Origin: Yamagishiella unicocca
Lineage: Eukaryota > Chlorophyta > Chlorophyceae > Chlamydomonadales > Volvocaceae
Direction: 5' to 3'
DNA: 64,000 nucleotides
NCBI GenBank assembly: GCA_003116995.1
Contig: BDSL01000008.1
Span: 1,054,001 to 1,118,000 of the forward strand
A program made the translations under genes and the position numbers. The notes beneath the pieces were generated by a model. The model saw only the letters and a program-made list of their open reading frames with translations. It had not been told where the DNA came from and did no database searches. Positions 32,944-42,930 of the stretch are shown one piece after another. The first letter of the stretch is position 1; each line of letters opens with the position of its first letter.

Positions 32944-34983
32944 GAGCAGAATGCGAGTATTACAAGGGAGCCAGAACGGCTCAAGCGCGGAAGCGCAACC
33001 AGGCGGGCCCGATGGGCCAGACCACGACACGGGTCACTGGGCAAAAGAGCCCGCCCTCACCGGCCGGGAGGGGGCAAAAGCCGAAGGCAGCCAAACACGA
33101 GGACACGGAGAAGGCAGCACACACAACTCAAAGCACGGGGAGGAGAACAAGCGCGTCCAGACAACACGAACCACCTGCACCAAGCCAGCAGCGAGACGCG
33201 AGGAACGCATTCCGGCAAAACGGGGGCCCCAAGCCCCAGAACCCAAAAGCACCCACAAAAGACAGCAGAGCGGGGGCCTAAGGTCCAGAAAATCGCACCC
33301 GAGTCAGCCGTCGGGTCACACCTCGGCACCCGGGCGGCCCGGGAAGACCACCTCCCCCGCGGGCGAGGCGGCGAGGAAGGGGTGATCGGACGGGATGGCC
33401 CCCCACCCGCGGGGGGCCAGCCCCAGCTCGGCAAACGCACTGAGGCGGGCCCAGAAGTCGGCCGTCACCGCGGCGCACACCCGCACCACCGGCATGCGCC
33501 CCCCGGGGGCCCCAGCCTGCACCCGAAACAGGAGGCGGAGCCCCAAACCCAACGCCGCGACGGCCGCCAAGCACACCACATCCCAAACAAGCGGGTGCAC
33601 CCCCAACGGGGGCCGACCCAGCCACAAATGCTGCGGGAGCAGGACAACCGCGCCCCCCATCGCCTCCACAAGCTCGTCACGCAATGACAAGGCCACCACA
33701 CACTCCCAGAAGTGGTGGCGCCGGCGGCCCGTGGCCATGGACGCTCCGCACGGGCAGGGGGTCGTGGGCGACCCCCGCGCCAGGAGGGCCGCGTGCATGG
33801 GGAAGCCATGGAACCCGTTCATGGCGAGCCGCCAGAGGGGCTCCTTGTGCGTGTTGTCCCAGCGAAGACGCCAGAGGCGCACCAGAGTGGCCTGAAATTC
33901 CCGGAGGGTGGAGGCCAGGGCTGCCGGGGGAAGGGGAGCCTCCCAGGCCTCCTGAAGGAAGGCCGTATGCTTAGCCGCCAGAGCAGCGAAGGCTGGGCCG
34001 AGCTGCAGGATGGTAGCCGACTTGACGGTGAGGGAGACAAGGGGAATGGCCGCGGGGCCCACCCGCCAGCCGACACAGCGGGCCAGGCGGCCCCAGGCGT
34101 CCGCAGCGGGGGGGCGGCAGCCGCACCCCCCGGGGCCGCCAGAACGAGGAGGGCCGCGATGGCCCAGGTGGCGGGAAGGCGGCCAACGAGGGCGTCGACG
34201 CGGGCCAGGCCCGTGGCCCCATCCCGCATGGAGGCCGGGACGGGGTGGGCGGGGGAGAGGCGGAGGACGTCGCGGAGGACGTCGAGCCGCAGGTACTCGG
34301 TACAGCGTATGGCGGGGGGCCCCCCGGCAGCGGCGACAGCGAGGGCCGTCCGGACCCGGCCCAGGGCATTGTAGCACTGGACGGCGACACCCACCGTATC
34401 AAGCCCACGCAGCTGGGCGAGGTCGGGGAAGTCGGTCTCCAGGCCCCGGCCGGTGGCATCGACCAGGAGGGGGTTGCCCCAGAGGGGCGCCGAGAAGCAC
34501 CAGGGTCCCGGGGCGGCCAGTGTGGGGTCCAGGATGGTGATGGGCGGGAGATGGGCGAGCGCCGTAATCAGCTGGGCGAGGGCCGGGGAGCCCCGTGGGA
34601 GGGGCCGGCCGAGCACCAGTGGGGCGGCGGTGGTGCGGGCGTCGCCGTGGAGGGGCAGGAGGCACAGGGGGTGGGCCGCGGGGTGGCCGTGGCGCAGGAG
34701 GGCGAGGAGGAGCTGGGGCCACTGGGGGGCAGACGGCAGGAGGCCACACGCGCCGGCCAGGCCTCGCACGGCCAGGACGGCGTGGCGAGCCCGTACGTGG
34801 GCTTCGAGAGGGAGGAGGCCGAAGCCGCCAGCGGAGGGGGGCAGGGCGAGGTAGAGCAGGCCGGCTCCGGCAGGTACACGGTTGGTGCGGGCCTGATGCG
34901 CGGCGGGGGTGCAGCGGCGGTCGACGAAGGCGGCGGTGGTGGCCTGAAGGGCCGCCCGCAGGCCAGGGGGGGGGAGGCCGACG
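32944..34983 (-). mobile_element. LINE copy B, 5'-truncated (about 2.0 kb)
   Basis: It contains the LINE 3' UTR and the C-terminal part of ORF2 (knuckle and the region downstream of the reverse transcriptase). It is cut at the sequence corresponding to GLPP in ORF2. A lost base in a G run near 34110 and a changed last codon (VTRR reading through the usual stop) make the frame defective. Its 5' end abuts the 3' terminus of element C directly. Confidence 0.8.
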
Positions 34984-35857
34984 GAGCAGAATGCGAGTGT
35001 TACAGGGGAGCCAGAGCGGCTCAAGCGCGGAAGCGCAACCAGGCGGGCCCAATGGGCCAGGCCACAACACAGATCACCGGACGAAGTCAAAACCACTCCT
35101 CACTGGTCGGGAAAAGGCAGCCGGACCGAGGCCGACAGGGAAACCGAAAACGACTACAAGTGCGAAAGAGCCTCGCCGAGTAGGGAAAGCGTGCGTGCCG
35201 ACCACGAGCCACCAACACCAAGCCTGCAGCGATGCGCGAGAGCACACCGGGAGGGCCAAAAGGCCAGGCCGCTACAAAGGACACGGGAAAAAGACCCGCG
35301 CCGAGTAGGGAAAGCGTGCCGAACACGAGCCACCAAATACCAAGCCTGCAGCGATACGCGAGAGCGCAACGGGGGGGCCAAAAGCCCAAGCCGCTAGTCA
35401 GGCCACGAATCAAGATCCGCGCCGAGTAGGGAAGCGTGTCGAACACGAGCCACCAAAACCAAGCCTGCAACGTGGGCGAGAGTCACCACAGCGAGTCGGA
35501 AACGGGTCCATGGCCATCCCACAGAACCGAGCCGTCGAGTCCATTGCCTCCACAAGAACCGAGCCTTCAGCGTGGGCAAGACCACGAGCACGGAGCCGTC
35601 CGCGAGGCGTAGCGAGCGGAGGAGCCGCGGCCCGGAGCGAGGACCATCAGCAGAGGCGCCAGCGCCGCCGAGCACCAGAGCGCGCCCAAGCTCCAGCAGC
35701 CAGTACCAGAGAGGGCGAAAGACGAGAGACGATGGAGAGCAGAGACTGCGCCGCAAGCGGACAGAAAGTTGCGCGACCCCATGACGAGGTCCACAAAAAG
35801 AGGACGAGGACCACGGCGCCTAGGGCGCCGTGGCCCTGTAGAGCCTTGTGCCTTTAG
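34984..35857 (-). mobile_element. 0.87-kb non-autonomous element C sharing the LINE 3' end
   Basis: The first ~75-100 bases from its 3' terminus match the LINE 3' end (AGCAGAATGCGAGTGTTACA..., AGCGCGGAAGCGCAACCAGG). The rest is different and has no protein motif. It holds about three internal imperfect repeats of ~120 bases (starting near 35174, 35299 and 35419, each with CGAGCCACCAA and CAAGCCTGCA). Near its 5' end is a perfect hairpin, CCACGGCGCC-TAG-GGCGCCGTGG (35811-35833). A second copy lies at 36117-36984. The shared 3' end suggests it borrows the LINE's reverse transcriptase. Confidence 0.75.
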
Positions 35858-35876
35858 GAGAATAGGCAGAATAAGC

Positions 35877-36116
35877 AGCAGAATGCGAGTATTACAAGGC
35901 AGCAGCAGAATGCGAGTATTACAAGGGAGCCAGAACGGCTCAAGCGCGGAAGCGCAACCAGGCGGGCCCGATGGGCCAGACCACGACACGGGTCACTGGG
36001 CAAAAGAGCCCGCCCTCACCGGCCGGGAAGGGGCAAAAGCCGAAGGCAGCCAAACACGAGGACACGGAGAAGGCAGCACGCACAACTCAAAGCACGGGGA
36101 GGAGAACAAGCGCGTC
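35877..36116 (-). mobile_element. Two short LINE 3'-end fragments
   Basis: A fragment of about 25 bp (35877-35903) is followed by one of about 210 bp (35906-36116). Both start with CAGAATGCGAGTATTACAAG and are cut within the LINE 3' UTR. The longer one ends at GCGTCCAG, where element D begins. Confidence 0.75.
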
Positions 36117-36984
36117 CAGAATGCGAGTGTTACAGGGGAGCCAGAGCGGCTCAAGCGCGGAAGCGCAACCAGGCGGGCCCAAGGGGCCAGGCCACAACAC
36201 AGATCACCGGACGAAGTCAAAACCACGCCTCACTGGTCGGGAAAAGGCAGCCGGACCGAGGCCGACAGGGAAACCGAAAACGACTACAAGTGCGAAAGAG
36301 CCTCGCCGAGTAGGGAAAGCGTGCGTGCCGACCACGAGCCACCAACACCAAGCCTGCAGCGATGCGCGAGAGCACACCGGGAGGGCCAAAAGGCCAGGCC
36401 GCTACAAAGGCCACGGGAAAAAGACCCGCGCCGAGGAGGGAAAGCGTGCCGAACACGAGCCACCAAATACCAAGCCTGCAGCGATACGCGAGAGCGCAAC
36501 GGGGGGGCCAAAAGCCCAAGCCGCTAGTCAGGCCACGAATCAAGATCCGCGCCGAGTAGGGAAGCGTGTCGAACACGAGCCACCAAAACCAAGCCTGCAA
36601 CGTGGGCGAGAGTCACCACAGCGAGTCGGAAACGGGTCCATGGCCATCCCACAGAACCGAGCCGTCGAGTCCATTGCCTCCACAAGAACCGAGCCTTCAG
36701 CGTGGGCAAGACCACGAGCACGGAGCCGTCCGCGAGGCGTAGCGAGCGGAGGAGCCGCGGCCCGGAGCGAGGACCATCAGCAGAGGCGCCAGCGCCGCCG
36801 AGCACCAGGGCGCGCCCAAGCTCCAGCAGCCAGTACCAGAGAGGGCGAAAGACGAGAGACGATGGAGAGCAGAGACTGCGCCGCAAGCGGACAGAAAGTT
36901 GCGCGACCCCATGACGAGGTCCACAAAAAGAGGACGAGGACCACGGCGCCTAGGGCGCCGTGGCCCTGTAGAGCCTTGTGCCTA
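36117..36984 (-). mobile_element. 0.87-kb non-autonomous element D, near-identical to C
   Basis: It matches element C along its whole length with only scattered substitutions (for example AAGGGGCC for AATGGGCC near 36180 and GAGGAGGG for GAGTAGGG near 36434). It contains the same ~120-base internal repeats and the same 10-bp-arm hairpin at 36941-36963. Matching end points in two copies at different junctions argue that these are full-length units rather than random truncations. Confidence 0.75.
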
Positions 36985-38222
36985 AGCAGAATTAAGCAGA
37001 ATGCGAGTATTACAAGGGAGCCAGAACGGCTCAAGCGCGGAAGCGCAACCAGGCGGGCCCGATGGGCCAGACCACGACACGGGTCACTGGGCAGAAGAGC
37101 CCGCCCTCACCGGCCGGGAAGGGGCAAAAGCCGAAGGCAGCCAAACACGAGGACACGGAGAAGGCAGCACGCACAACTCAAAGCACGGGGAGGAGAACAA
37201 GCGCGTCCAGACAACACGAACCACCTGCACCAAGCCAGCAGCGAGACGTGAGGAACGCGTCCCGGCAAAACGGGGGCCCCAAGCCCCAGAACCCAAAAGC
37301 ACCCACAAAAGACAGCAGAGCGGGGGCCTAAGGCCCAGAAAATCGCACCCGAGTCAGCCGTCGGGTCACTCCTCGGCACCCGGGCGGCCCGGGAAGACCA
37401 CCTCCCCCGCGGGCGAGGCGGCGAGGAAGGGGTGATCGGACGGGATGGCCCCCCACCCGCGGGGGGCCAGCCCCAGTTCGGCAAACGCACTGAGGCGGGC
37501 CCAGAAGTCGGCCGTCACCGCTGCGCACACCCGCACCACCGGCATGCGCCCCCCGGGGGCCCCAGCCTGCACCCGAAACAGGAGGCGGAGCCCCAAACCC
37601 AACGCCGCGACGGCCGCCAAGCACACCACATCCCAAACAAGCGGATGCACCCCCAATGGGGGCCGACCCAGCCACAAATGCTGCGGGAGCAGGACAACCG
37701 CGCCCCCCATCGCCTCCACAAGCTCGTCACGCAATGACAAGGCCACCACACACTCCCAGAAGTGGTGGCGCCGGCGGCCCGTGGCCATGGACGCTCCGCA
37801 CGGGCAGGGGGTCGTGGGCGACCCCCGCGCCAGGAGGGCCGCGTGCATGGGGAAGCCATGGAACCCGTTCATGGCGAGCCGCCAGAGGGGCTCCTTGTGC
37901 GTGTTGTCCCAGCGAAGACGCCAGAGGCGCACCAGAGTGGCCTGAAATTCCCGGAGGGTGGAGGCCAGGGCTGCCGGGGGAAGGGGAGCCTCCCAGGCCT
38001 CCTGAAGGAAGGCCGTATGCTTAGCCGCCAGAGCAGCGAAGGCTGGGCCGAGCTGCAGGATGGTAGCCGACTTGACGGTGAGGGAGACAAGGGGAATGGC
38101 CGCGGGGCCCACCCGCCAGCCGACACAGCGGGCCAGGCGGCCCCAGGCGTCCGCAGCGGGGGGGGCGGCAGCCGCACCCCCCGGGGCCGCCAGAACGAGG
38201 AGGGCCGCGATGGCCCAGGCGG
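36985..38222 (-). mobile_element. LINE copy E, 5'-truncated (about 1.2 kb)
   Basis: A short tail (TAAGCAGAATTAAGCAGA) is followed by the LINE 3' terminus, 3' UTR and the last ~280 codons of ORF2, including the C/H knuckle. The sequence is cut at AWAIAALL of ORF2 and joins the 3' end of copy F within a few bases (GGCTGGAAGCAGAATGCG). The retained ORF2 part is in frame with the usual GAEE stop. Confidence 0.8.
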
Positions 38223-38598
38223 CTGGAAGCAGAATGCGAGTATTACAAGGGAGCCAGAACGGCTCAAGCGCGGAAGCGCAACCAGGCGGGCCCGATGGGC
38301 CAGACCACGACACGGGTCACTGGGCAAAAGAGCCCGCCCTCACCGGCCGGGAAGGGGCAAAAGCCGAAGGCAGCCAAACACGAGGACACGGAGAAGGCAG
38401 CACGCACAACTCAAAGCACGGGGAGGAGAACAAGCGCGTCCAGACAACACGAACCACCTGCACCAAGCCAGCAGCGAGACGTGAGGAACGCGTCCCGGCA
38501 AAACGGGGGCCCCAAGCCCCAGAACCCAAAAGCACCCACAAAAGACAGCAGAGCGGGGGCCTAAGGCCCAGAAAATCGCACCCGAGTCAGCCGTCGGG

Positions 38599-41500
38599 TC
38601 ACTCCTCGGCACCCGGGCGGCCCGGGAAGACCACCTCCCCCGCGGGCGAGGCGGCGAGGAAGGGGTGATCGGACGGGATGGCCCCCCACCCGCGGGGGGC
38701 CAGCCCCAGTTCGGCAAACGCACTGAGGCGGGCCCAGAAGTCGGCCGTCACCGCTGCGCACACCCGCACCACCGGCATGCGCCCCCCGGGGGCCCCAACC
38801 TGCACCCGAAACAGGAGGCGGAGCCCCAAACCCAACGCCGCGACGGCCGCCAAGCACACCACATCCCAAACAAGCGGGTGCACCCCCAATGGGGGCCGAC
38901 CCAGCCACAAATGCTGCGGGAGCAGGACAACCGCGCCCCCCATCGCCTCCACAAGCTCGTCACGCAATGACAAGGCCACCACACACTCCCAGAAGTGGTG
39001 GCGCCGGCGGCCCGTGGCCATGGACGCTCCGCACGGGCAGGGGGTCGTGGGCGACCCCCGCGCCAGGAGGGCCGCGTGCATGGGGAAGCCATGGAACCCG
39101 TTCATGGCGAGCCGCCAGAGGGGCTCCTTGTGCGTGTTGTCCCATCGAAGACGCCAGAGGCGCACCAGAGTGGCCTGAAATTCCCGGAGGGTGGAGGCCA
39201 GGGCTGCCGGGGGAAGGGGAGCCTCCCAGGCCTCCTGAAGGAAGGCCGTATGCTTAGCCGCCAGAGCAGCGAAGGCTGGGCCGAGCTGCAGGATGGTAGC
39301 CGACTTGACGGTGAGGGAGACAAGGGGAATGGCCGCGGGGCCCACCCGCCAGCCGACACAGCGGGCCAGGCGGCCCCAGGCGTCCGCAGCGGGGGGGGCG
39401 GCAGCCGCACCCCCCGGGGCCGCCAGAACGAGGAGGGCCGCGATGGCCCAGGTGGCGGGAAGGCGGCCAACGAGGGCGTCGACGCGGGCCAGGCCCGTGG
39501 CCCCATCCCGCATGGAGGCCGGGACGGGGTGGGCGGGGGAGAGGCGGAGGACGTCGCGGAGGACGTCGAGCCGCAGGTACTCGGTACAGCGTATGGCGGG
39601 GGGCCCCCCGGCAGCGGCGACAGCGAGGGCCGTCCGGACCCGGCCCAGGGCATTGTAGCACTGGACGGCGACACCCACCGTATCAAGCCCACGCAGCTGG
39701 GCGAGGTCGGGGAAGTCGGTCTCCAGGCCCCGGCCGGTGGCATCGACCAGGAGGGGGTTGCCCCAGAGGGGCGCCGAGAAGCACCAGGGTCCCGGGGCGG
39801 CCAGTGTGGGGTCCAGGATGGTGATGGGCGGGAGATGGGCGAGCGCCGTAAGCAGCTGGGCGAGGGCCGGGGAGCCCCGTGGGAGGGGCCGGCCGAGCAC
39901 CAGCGGGGCGGCGGTGGTGCGGGCGTCGCCGTGGAGGGGCAGGAGGCACAGGGGGTGGGCCGCGGGGTGGCCGTGGCGCAGGAGGGCGAGGAGGAGCTGG
40001 GGCCACTGGGGGGCAGACGGCAGGAGGCCACACGCGCCGGCCAGGCCTCGCACGGCCAGGACGGCGTGGCGAGCCCGTACGTGGGCTTCGAGAGGGAGGA
40101 GGCTGAAGCCGCCAGCGGAGGGGGGCAGGGCGAGGTAGAGCAGGCCGGCTCCGGCAGGTACACGGTTGGTGCGGGCCTGATGCGCGGCGGGGGTGCAGCG
40201 GCGGTCGACGAAGGCGGCGGTGGTGGCCTGAAGGGCCGCCCGCAGGCCAGGGGGGGGGAGGCCGACGAACTCCATGTGGTAGAGGACACGGCTGAGGGCA
40301 TAGCCCGAGGCTGCGAAGGCGCGGCCGAAGGCAGAGAGGGGCAGGGTGGCAGCACGCTGCAGACGGCTGTAGACCCGGTCGAGGTCCACAGGGTACGGTC
40401 CAGGGGCGCCCGCTGTGAAGGTGACGCCGAGGGTGGAGGCGGAGGGGACGACAGCGAGGCGGGGCGCCAGGCCGGCGTCGGGGGCGGCCAGGGGGGCGGC
40501 AGTGGCCACCGGGGTGGGGGGGAGGGGAGGGGCACTGGAGGCCGTGGGGCAGGCGGGGGGCGGGGCGGCGGCAGGGATGGCTCGGGGGCCACCGGGCAGG
40601 GGCAGGAGCTTCACTTTGCGGAGGTTGAGCTGCTGGCCCGACGCGGCGTGGAAGGTGTCCATGGCCGCCAGGAAGCGGGGGACATCCGCAGCATCCCGGA
40701 GGAGGGGGGTGCAGTCATCCGCGTACTGGGAGGCGGTGAGGCGGAGATCGGCGAGGGAGATGCCGATGGCTTCGTGCTGCAGCCAGGAGAGGAGGGCCTG
40801 ACCGGGAGCGAGGTAGAGGAGGGGCGCAGCCGGGCACCCCTGTCGAACGCCGGCAGTGATGGGCACCCAACCTGACAGGTGGCCGTTGACGAGGGCGGCA
40901 GAGCGGGTGCCCTGCAGCAGGCGTCGCACCCAGGCAAGGCAGCCAGGGCCCACACCCAAGGCATCCAGGCATTCCAGGAGGAAGGCGCGGTCCACCGTGT
41001 CATAGGCCTTCTGGAAGTCCAGGAACACCACCGCACAGGAGCGAGACTCCGCGCGGAGGAGGGCGGGGAGGAGTTGGAGGAGCAGGACGGAGTCCGAGAT
41101 GCGCCGGTGCTGCAGGAAGGCCGTCTGCACTGGGTCGATCGTATCCCCGAGGACGGGGAGAAGGCGGCGGGCCAGGACCCGGGCCAGGGTCCGGTAGTCG
41201 GTGTCCAAGAGGGGGATGGGGCGGTAGTTGGCGGGGAGGGTGGGGTCCTGGTCCTTGAAGAAGGAGGTGATGACCCCGTCCAGGAAGCCGGCGGGTGCAC
41301 GGTCGGTGGCGGCAAAGGCAGTGAAGACGGCGGCGAGGACGGGGGCAAGGGTCGGGGCGTAGTGTTGGTATATCTCGGTGGGGAGGCTGTCTGCACCCGG
41401 GGACCGGCCGGGGGGGGCGGTGTGGATCGCAGCCAGCACCTCCGCCGGGGTAACGACGGGGGCGCCCAGGGCGTCCACTGCGGCGGGTGGGCAGCGGCGT

Positions 41501-42930
41501 CCCAGCGCACGGAGGGCCTGCAGGACCCGTTGGCGGGCCCGCGGGTCGCCCGCAGGGGCCGTGCAGATGCGCTGCCAGAAGGCCGCAACGATGGAGGGGA
41601 GCTCCTGTGGGTCGGCGCTGACGGAGCCGTCCGGGCGCTGGAGGGCGGGGATGGTGCGACAGGCCGCGGGCGGGCGGAGGTGGCGGGTGATGGTGGGGGA
41701 GGGCCGTTCACCGGTGCGAAGCCACGTGTGGCGGGTCCGGCGGGCGACACCAGCGGTGGCACGTTGGGCGGCGGCCGCTTCGGCGGAGCGGGCCACGACT
41801 GCGGCGGGGAGGGCCGCCGGCTGTCCCGCCTCAACCGCGGCCAGGGCGGCCTCAGCAGCCGCCCCGGCGGCCGCTTCAACCCCAACCGCACATGTCCGCC
41901 TGGCGCGGGCGGTGAGGTTGAGGCGGGCTGCAGAGACCCGGAGGGCCCGTTTGAAGCCCGGCCACCAGTCGAGGAGGTGGGCGGGGGCGGTGGGGGCCGC
42001 CGCCACCGCGGCGGCCAGCCAGGTGCCAAGCTGCTGCTGCAGGTCGGCATGGTCGAGGAAGTGGAGCCGGGTCTTACGTAGGCCGGGGCCGGGGGGCTGG
42101 GAGCCAAGGGCAGGGAGGAGGTGGGTGACGACCAGGCGGTGGTCCGAGGGGGGCCCAGGGGCGACGAAGGCAGCACGGACGGAGGCCGCCAGCTGCGGGG
42201 AGGCCAGGAGGCGGTCGATGCGGGAGGCGCCGGAGGGGTGGAAATAGGTGTAGGAGCGGCGTGAGGGGTGGGCGCGGCGAAAAACATCCACCAGGCCGGG
42301 GCAGGCAGCAGTGAAAGCGGAGGAGGTGAGGACATCGGCCGGACGTCCTGCGGCCGCAAGGCAGTCCAGGGCGGGGTCGACCACGAAGTTGAAGTCGGCC
42401 GCCCAGATGTGGTGGCCGGGGAGGGCGGCGACGGGGCGGAGGGACTGGTGGATGAAGGCGCGTTGGGCTGCCGCGAGGCTGGAGGGCAGGTAGGCGGTGA
42501 GGAGGGTGAAGGCGTGGCCGCCCCACAGGACTGGGAGGTGGAGGAGGCGGCCGTCGGGGGACCCGGTGAGGGCGGGTGCGGGGCCGGGGAAGGAAAGGGC
42601 TCCAGAGGCCACCAGGGAGAGGCGGACGAGGATGGCGACGCCCCCCCGGCATGCAGACGGTGCGGGATTCCACCAGGAGACCCACTGACCCAGGTGCAGC
42701 GCCCGGGAGACGTCGTGGAGGCCAGCACGTGCAAGGGGGACCGCCGCCGCTGTGACGTGGGTCTCCTGCAGGCAGATGACGTCCAGCGACTGTCGGGCCC
42801 AGCAGCGGAGGAGGGCCGCGAGCCGTGGCGAGTGGCCACTGGGGGCCGAGCCGAGAAAACCCCGGATGTTGTGCGACCCGATCCGGAGGGGGCGAGGGCC
42901 GGGCCGGGCGCCATGGTGCTGGCGCACCAT
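38599..42930 (-). CDS. LINE ORF2: AP-type endonuclease + reverse transcriptase (intact)
   Basis: It encodes 1443 aa and performs target-primed reverse transcription. An N-terminal endonuclease/exonuclease/phosphatase domain has [15 protein letters not shown] (Glu56), [15 protein letters not shown] and SDHRLVV (Asp263-His264). The central L1-type reverse transcriptase has [24 protein letters not shown] (Asp638), [10 protein letters not shown] and QYADD (Asp738-Asp739). A C-terminal knuckle reads CPCGASMATGRRRHHFWEC (~1298-1316). No RNase H domain is evident. The start ATG overlaps the ORF1 stop by one base (TAATG), which suggests termination-reinitiation. All catalytic residues I can check are present, so the enzyme may be functional. 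Confidence 0.9.
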   Translation of the reverse strand: MVRQHHGARPGPRPLRIGSHNIRGFLGSAPSGHSPRLAALLRCWARQSLDVICLQETHVTAAAVPLARAGLHDVSRALHLGQWVSWWNPAPSACRGGVAILVRLSLVASGALSFPGPAPALTGSPDGRLLHLPVLWGGHAFTLLTAYLPSSLAAAQRAFIHQSLRPVAALPGHHIWAADFNFVVDPALDCLAAAGRPADVLTSSAFTAACPGLVDVFRRAHPSRRSYTYFHPSGASRIDRLLASPQLAASVRAAFVAPGPPSDHRLVVTHLLPALGSQPPGPGLRKTRLHFLDHADLQQQLGTWLAAAVAAAPTAPAHLLDWWPGFKRALRVSAARLNLTARARRTCAVGVEAAAGAAAEAALAAVEAGQPAALPAAVVARSAEAAAAQRATAGVARRTRHTWLRTGERPSPTITRHLRPPAACRTIPALQRPDGSVSADPQELPSIVAAFWQRICTAPAGDPRARQRVLQALRALGRRCPPAAVDALGAPVVTPAEVLAAIHTAPPGRSPGADSLPTEIYQHYAPTLAPVLAAVFTAFAATDRAPAGFLDGVITSFFKDQDPTLPANYRPIPLLDTDYRTLARVLARRLLPVLGDTIDPVQTAFLQHRRISDSVLLLQLLPALLRAESRSCAVVFLDFQKAYDTVDRAFLLECLDALGVGPGCLAWVRRLLQGTRSAALVNGHLSGWVPITAGVRQGCPAAPLLYLAPGQALLSWLQHEAIGISLADLRLTASQYADDCTPLLRDAADVPRFLAAMDTFHAASGQQLNLRKVKLLPLPGGPRAIPAAAPPPACPTASSAPPLPPTPVATAAPLAAPDAGLAPRLAVVPSASTLGVTFTAGAPGPYPVDLDRVYSRLQRAATLPLSAFGRAFAASGYALSRVLYHMEFVGLPPPGLRAALQATTAAFVDRRCTPAAHQARTNRVPAGAGLLYLALPPSAGGFSLLPLEAHVRARHAVLAVRGLAGACGLLPSAPQWPQLLLALLRHGHPAAHPLCLLPLHGDARTTAAPLVLGRPLPRGSPALAQLLTALAHLPPITILDPTLAAPGPWCFSAPLWGNPLLVDATGRGLETDFPDLAQLRGLDTVGVAVQCYNALGRVRTALAVAAAGGPPAIRCTEYLRLDVLRDVLRLSPAHPVPASMRDGATGLARVDALVGRLPATWAIAALLVLAAPGGAAAAPPAADAWGRLARCVGWRVGPAAIPLVSLTVKSATILQLGPAFAALAAKHTAFLQEAWEAPLPPAALASTLREFQATLVRLWRLRWDNTHKEPLWRLAMNGFHGFPMHAALLARGSPTTPCPCGASMATGRRRHHFWECVVALSLRDELVEAMGGAVVLLPQHLWLGRPPLGVHPLVWDVVCLAAVAALGLGLRLLFRVQVGAPGGRMPVVRVCAAVTADFWARLSAFAELGLAPRGWGAIPSDHPFLAASPAGEVVFPGRPGAEE

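Noticed and set aside
38995..40875. 626-codon plus-strand frame and similar long plus-strand frames across 25-44 kb
   Set aside because: They are antisense to LINE ORF2 or ORF1. The GC-rich, repeat-rich sequence is open in several frames and the translations lack any domain.
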